Shown here: one piece after another, positions 4,585 to 6,225 of the stretch
How the letters are laid out: each line of letters begins with the position of its first letter
How positions within the stretch are numbered: the first letter of the stretch is position 1
Source of the DNA: Deltaproteobacteria bacterium GWA2_55_10
GTDB lineage: Bacteria; Desulfobacterota; GWC2-55-46
NCBI GenBank assembly: GCA_001797415.1
Contig: MGPL01000056.1
Span: 1-6,225, forward strand
Direction of reading: 5' to 3'
Length of the DNA stretch: 6,225 nucleotides
Notes under the pieces: generated by a model
Told to the model about the DNA's origin: nothing
The model's input: only the letters and a program-made list of their open reading frames with translations
Databases searched by the model: none
Translations under genes and position numbers: made by a program

Positions 4585-6225
4585 CAGGTTACCGATACTA
4601 TCTCCTCGTAGGTGGTTACGCCCTGGAGCATCTTTCTTATGGCCGACTCACGGAGCGTGGACATTCCGTCCTCCCTCGCAGCCTTGAATATGGCGCCTGT
4701 GTCGCTTGTCCTGGAGACTATCGACTTCATCTTCTCCGTGAAATCCAGTATCTCAAAGACTCCTGCCCTGCCCCTGTAGCCCGTTCCCCTGCACTCTGCG
4801 CAGCCCTCGCCGTACGAGACCTTGTACTCGCGCTCCTTCAACCTGAGGTTCTGCATCTCCTCGGCCGTAAGAGTACGCTCCTTCCTGCAGTGTACGCAGA
4901 TCTTCCTGACAAGCCTCTGGGCTATTATGCCCGTCACAGTCGAATTTATCAAGAAAGGAGGCACGCCCAGGTCAGAGAGCCTCGTGATGGTCGAAGGCGC
5001 GTCATTGGTATGCAGGGTGGAGAAGACAAGGTGTCCCGTAAGGGCTGCCTGGACGGCGTTCTCGGCCGTATCCCTGTCCCTTATCTCTCCCACCATTATA
5101 ATGTCCGGGTCCTGCCTCAGTATTGTACGGAGGCTCCCGGCAAAGTCCACGCCTATCTGCGGCAGAACGCCGACCTGGTTGAACTCCTCGACTATCATCT
5201 CTATCGGGTCTTCTATCGTGACTATGTTCACCTCTGGCGAGGATAGCGACTTCAAGGCCGAATATAATGTCGTGGTCTTGCCGCTGCCCGTAGGGCCTGT
5301 AACGAGCACTATGCCGTTGGTCTTCTTTAAAAACGAACCGAAGACCTCCAGCTCCTTCGGGGTGAACCCCAGTGCCGATATGTCCTGGAAAAGAAGCTCG
5401 GGGTCGAAGATCCTGATGACGACTTTCTCGCCGAAGGCGGTCGGCAGCGTGGAGACGCGAAGCTCTATCTCCTTGTCCCTGAACGCGGTCTTTATCCTGC
5501 CGTCCTGGGGCTTTCTCTTCTCCGCTATGTCCATCCTCGATAACATCTTTATCCTCGACACAACTGAGGGGTGCACGGCCTTTGGCACGGTGTGTATGTA
5601 ATGAAGCACGCCGTCGATACGCAGCCTCACGAGCGACCTGTCGCGCTTGGGCTCTATGTGTATGTCGCTCGCCCTCTGGTCGTATGCGTAATGCAGCAGG
5701 TACTCGACCGCGTTGACTATGTGCTGGTCCGTCGCATCGAGCTCTACGGCACCCTTGAGCCTCACGTACTGCTCGAGGTTCCCCAGGTCGCCTATCGTCT
5801 GCGATTCCTTCTCCGCCGCCCCTACAGAGTACCTGAAGCCGTAGAACTCCCTTACTATCTTCAATATGTCTGTCTTGGAGCTCAAGACCAGCTCGAGCTT
5901 CATCTTGAGCGTGGACTTGAGGTTCTCCACAGCCTCGAGGTTGAAGGGGTCTGCCACGGCAAGGGTTATTACCCCGCCCTTTTCCTCTATCGGGACGATA
6001 AGGTGCTTTTGCGCGAACGGCCGTGGTATGTGCGAGGTGACCGTATCGAGGTTGAGCTTTAGCGGGTCTATCTTCCTGTACGGCAGGCCTACCTCAGAGG
6101 CCATCGCCTCTGTGATGGCGTCCTCTGTAAGGTACTTCTCCGTGCCGGGTATCTTGAGCTCGAATGACGATATGACCTCTGCCGGGGATACGGCCTCGGC
6201 AATGGTCTGAAGGCGCCTCGATGAA
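4584..6225 (-). CDS. GspE/PilB-family assembly ATPase (5' end beyond right window edge)
   Basis: Hexameric cytoplasmic ATPase that powers type IV pilus extension or type II secretion. 546 residues lie in the window; the frame is open to the right edge with no start codon between 6105 and 6224, and the Met at 6104 falls inside the N-terminal domain, so the real start is outside. Numbered from that Met, the order is: the end of an MshEN/T2SSE_N domain (to about 90), a linker, an N2 domain with ASDIHIEP (145-152), then the motor. The motor has Walker A GPTGSGKTT (270-278), Asp box TIEDP (296-300), Walker B DIIMVGEIRD (334-343) and His box GHLVFSTLHTNDA (357-369). Two Cys pairs, CVHC (403-406) and CAEC (435-438), form the zinc-binding tetracysteine of GspE/PilB and argue against the retraction ATPase PilT. 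GspE and PilB cannot be separated without upstream neighbours. The stop overlaps the engB start. Confidence 0.95.
   Translation of the reverse strand, partial: SSRRLQTIAEAVSPAEVISSFELKIPGTEKYLTEDAITEAMASEVGLPYRKIDPLKLNLDTVTSHIPRPFAQKHLIVPIEEKGGVITLAVADPFNLEAVENLKSTLKMKLELVLSSKTDILKIVREFYGFRYSVGAAEKESQTIGDLGNLEQYVRLKGAVELDATDQHIVNAVEYLLHYAYDQRASDIHIEPKRDRSLVRLRIDGVLHYIHTVPKAVHPSVVSRIKMLSRMDIAEKRKPQDGRIKTAFRDKEIELRVSTLPTAFGEKVVIRIFDPELLFQDISALGFTPKELEVFGSFLKKTNGIVLVTGPTGSGKTTTLYSALKSLSSPEVNIVTIEDPIEMIVEEFNQVGVLPQIGVDFAGSLRTILRQDPDIIMVGEIRDRDTAENAVQAALTGHLVFSTLHTNDAPSTITRLSDLGVPPFLINSTVTGIIAQRLVRKICVHCRKERTLTAEEMQNLRLKEREYKVSYGEGCAECRGTGYRGRAGVFEILDFTEKMKSIVSRTSDTGAIFKAAREDGMSTLRESAIRKMLQGVTTYEEIVSVT

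Noticed and set aside
5571..6062. 163-codon plus-strand open frame opposite the ATPase gene
   Set aside because: It is antisense to a region with clear ATPase-family domains; such long antisense frames are common in GC-rich coding DNA. The same applies to the plus-strand frames at 4822-5601, 1732-2292, 3438-3863 and 163-654.
6102..6104. Met at 6104 as the start of the ATPase gene
   Set aside because: The frame stays open to the window edge, and the 40 residues upstream (including LTEDAITEAMASEVGLPY across the Met) are typical of the N-terminal MshEN/T2SSE_N domain, so this Met is internal.

Overview
The window is a compact block of six genes, all on the minus strand. In order of transcription, from high to low coordinates, they are: a GspE/PilB-type assembly ATPase cut by the right edge (4584-6225), the ribosome-assembly GTPase engB/yihA (4000-4584), a YbgF/CpoB-like TPR lipoprotein (3162-3884), a secreted LysM protein that looks like TsaP (2055-3155), dprA (876-1955, TTG start), and the first 185 codons of topA, cut by the left edge (1-555). 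No tRNA, rRNA, CRISPR array, insertion sequence with a transposase, or phage gene is visible.

The organism is a Gram-negative bacterium, judging by an outer-membrane-type lipoprotein, a periplasmic LysM protein and a pilus/secretion ATPase. GC content is moderately high. The imperfect-palindrome repeat at 748-876 resembles, from memory and unchecked, an intergenic repeat common in Geobacter-like Desulfobacterota and Nitrospirota genomes. A lineage of that sort is my best guess, no firmer than that.

Layout. The ATPase and engB are translationally coupled (stop and start share one base, TGATG). After a 115-base gap with two candidate promoters, the lipoprotein and LysM genes form a tight pair (6 bases between stop and start, with the second ribosome binding site lying across the first stop). 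That pair ends in a clear stem-loop terminator at 2014-2037. dprA follows with its own strong ribosome binding site but no obvious promoter. The 320 bases between dprA and topA (556-875) hold the palindromic repeat next to the dprA stop and a good sigma70-type promoter for topA. The stretch between them (about 626-747) shows only a weaker upstream -10 element.

How the genes fit together. A LysM protein directly upstream of dprA and topA is the arrangement I recall for TsaP, the peptidoglycan-binding protein that sits with the type IV pilus secretin in proteobacteria. With a GspE/PilB-type ATPase nearby and DprA (which loads RecA on incoming single-stranded DNA), the block has a plausible type IV pilus / DNA uptake theme next to housekeeping genes (engB, topA). 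This is inference from family identity and order. I see no clearly new biological system here. The points most worth checking are the promoter arrangement at the lipoprotein gene, which may give a leaderless mRNA, the repeat abutting the dprA stop, and the TsaP-like assignment with its internally duplicated C-terminal half.
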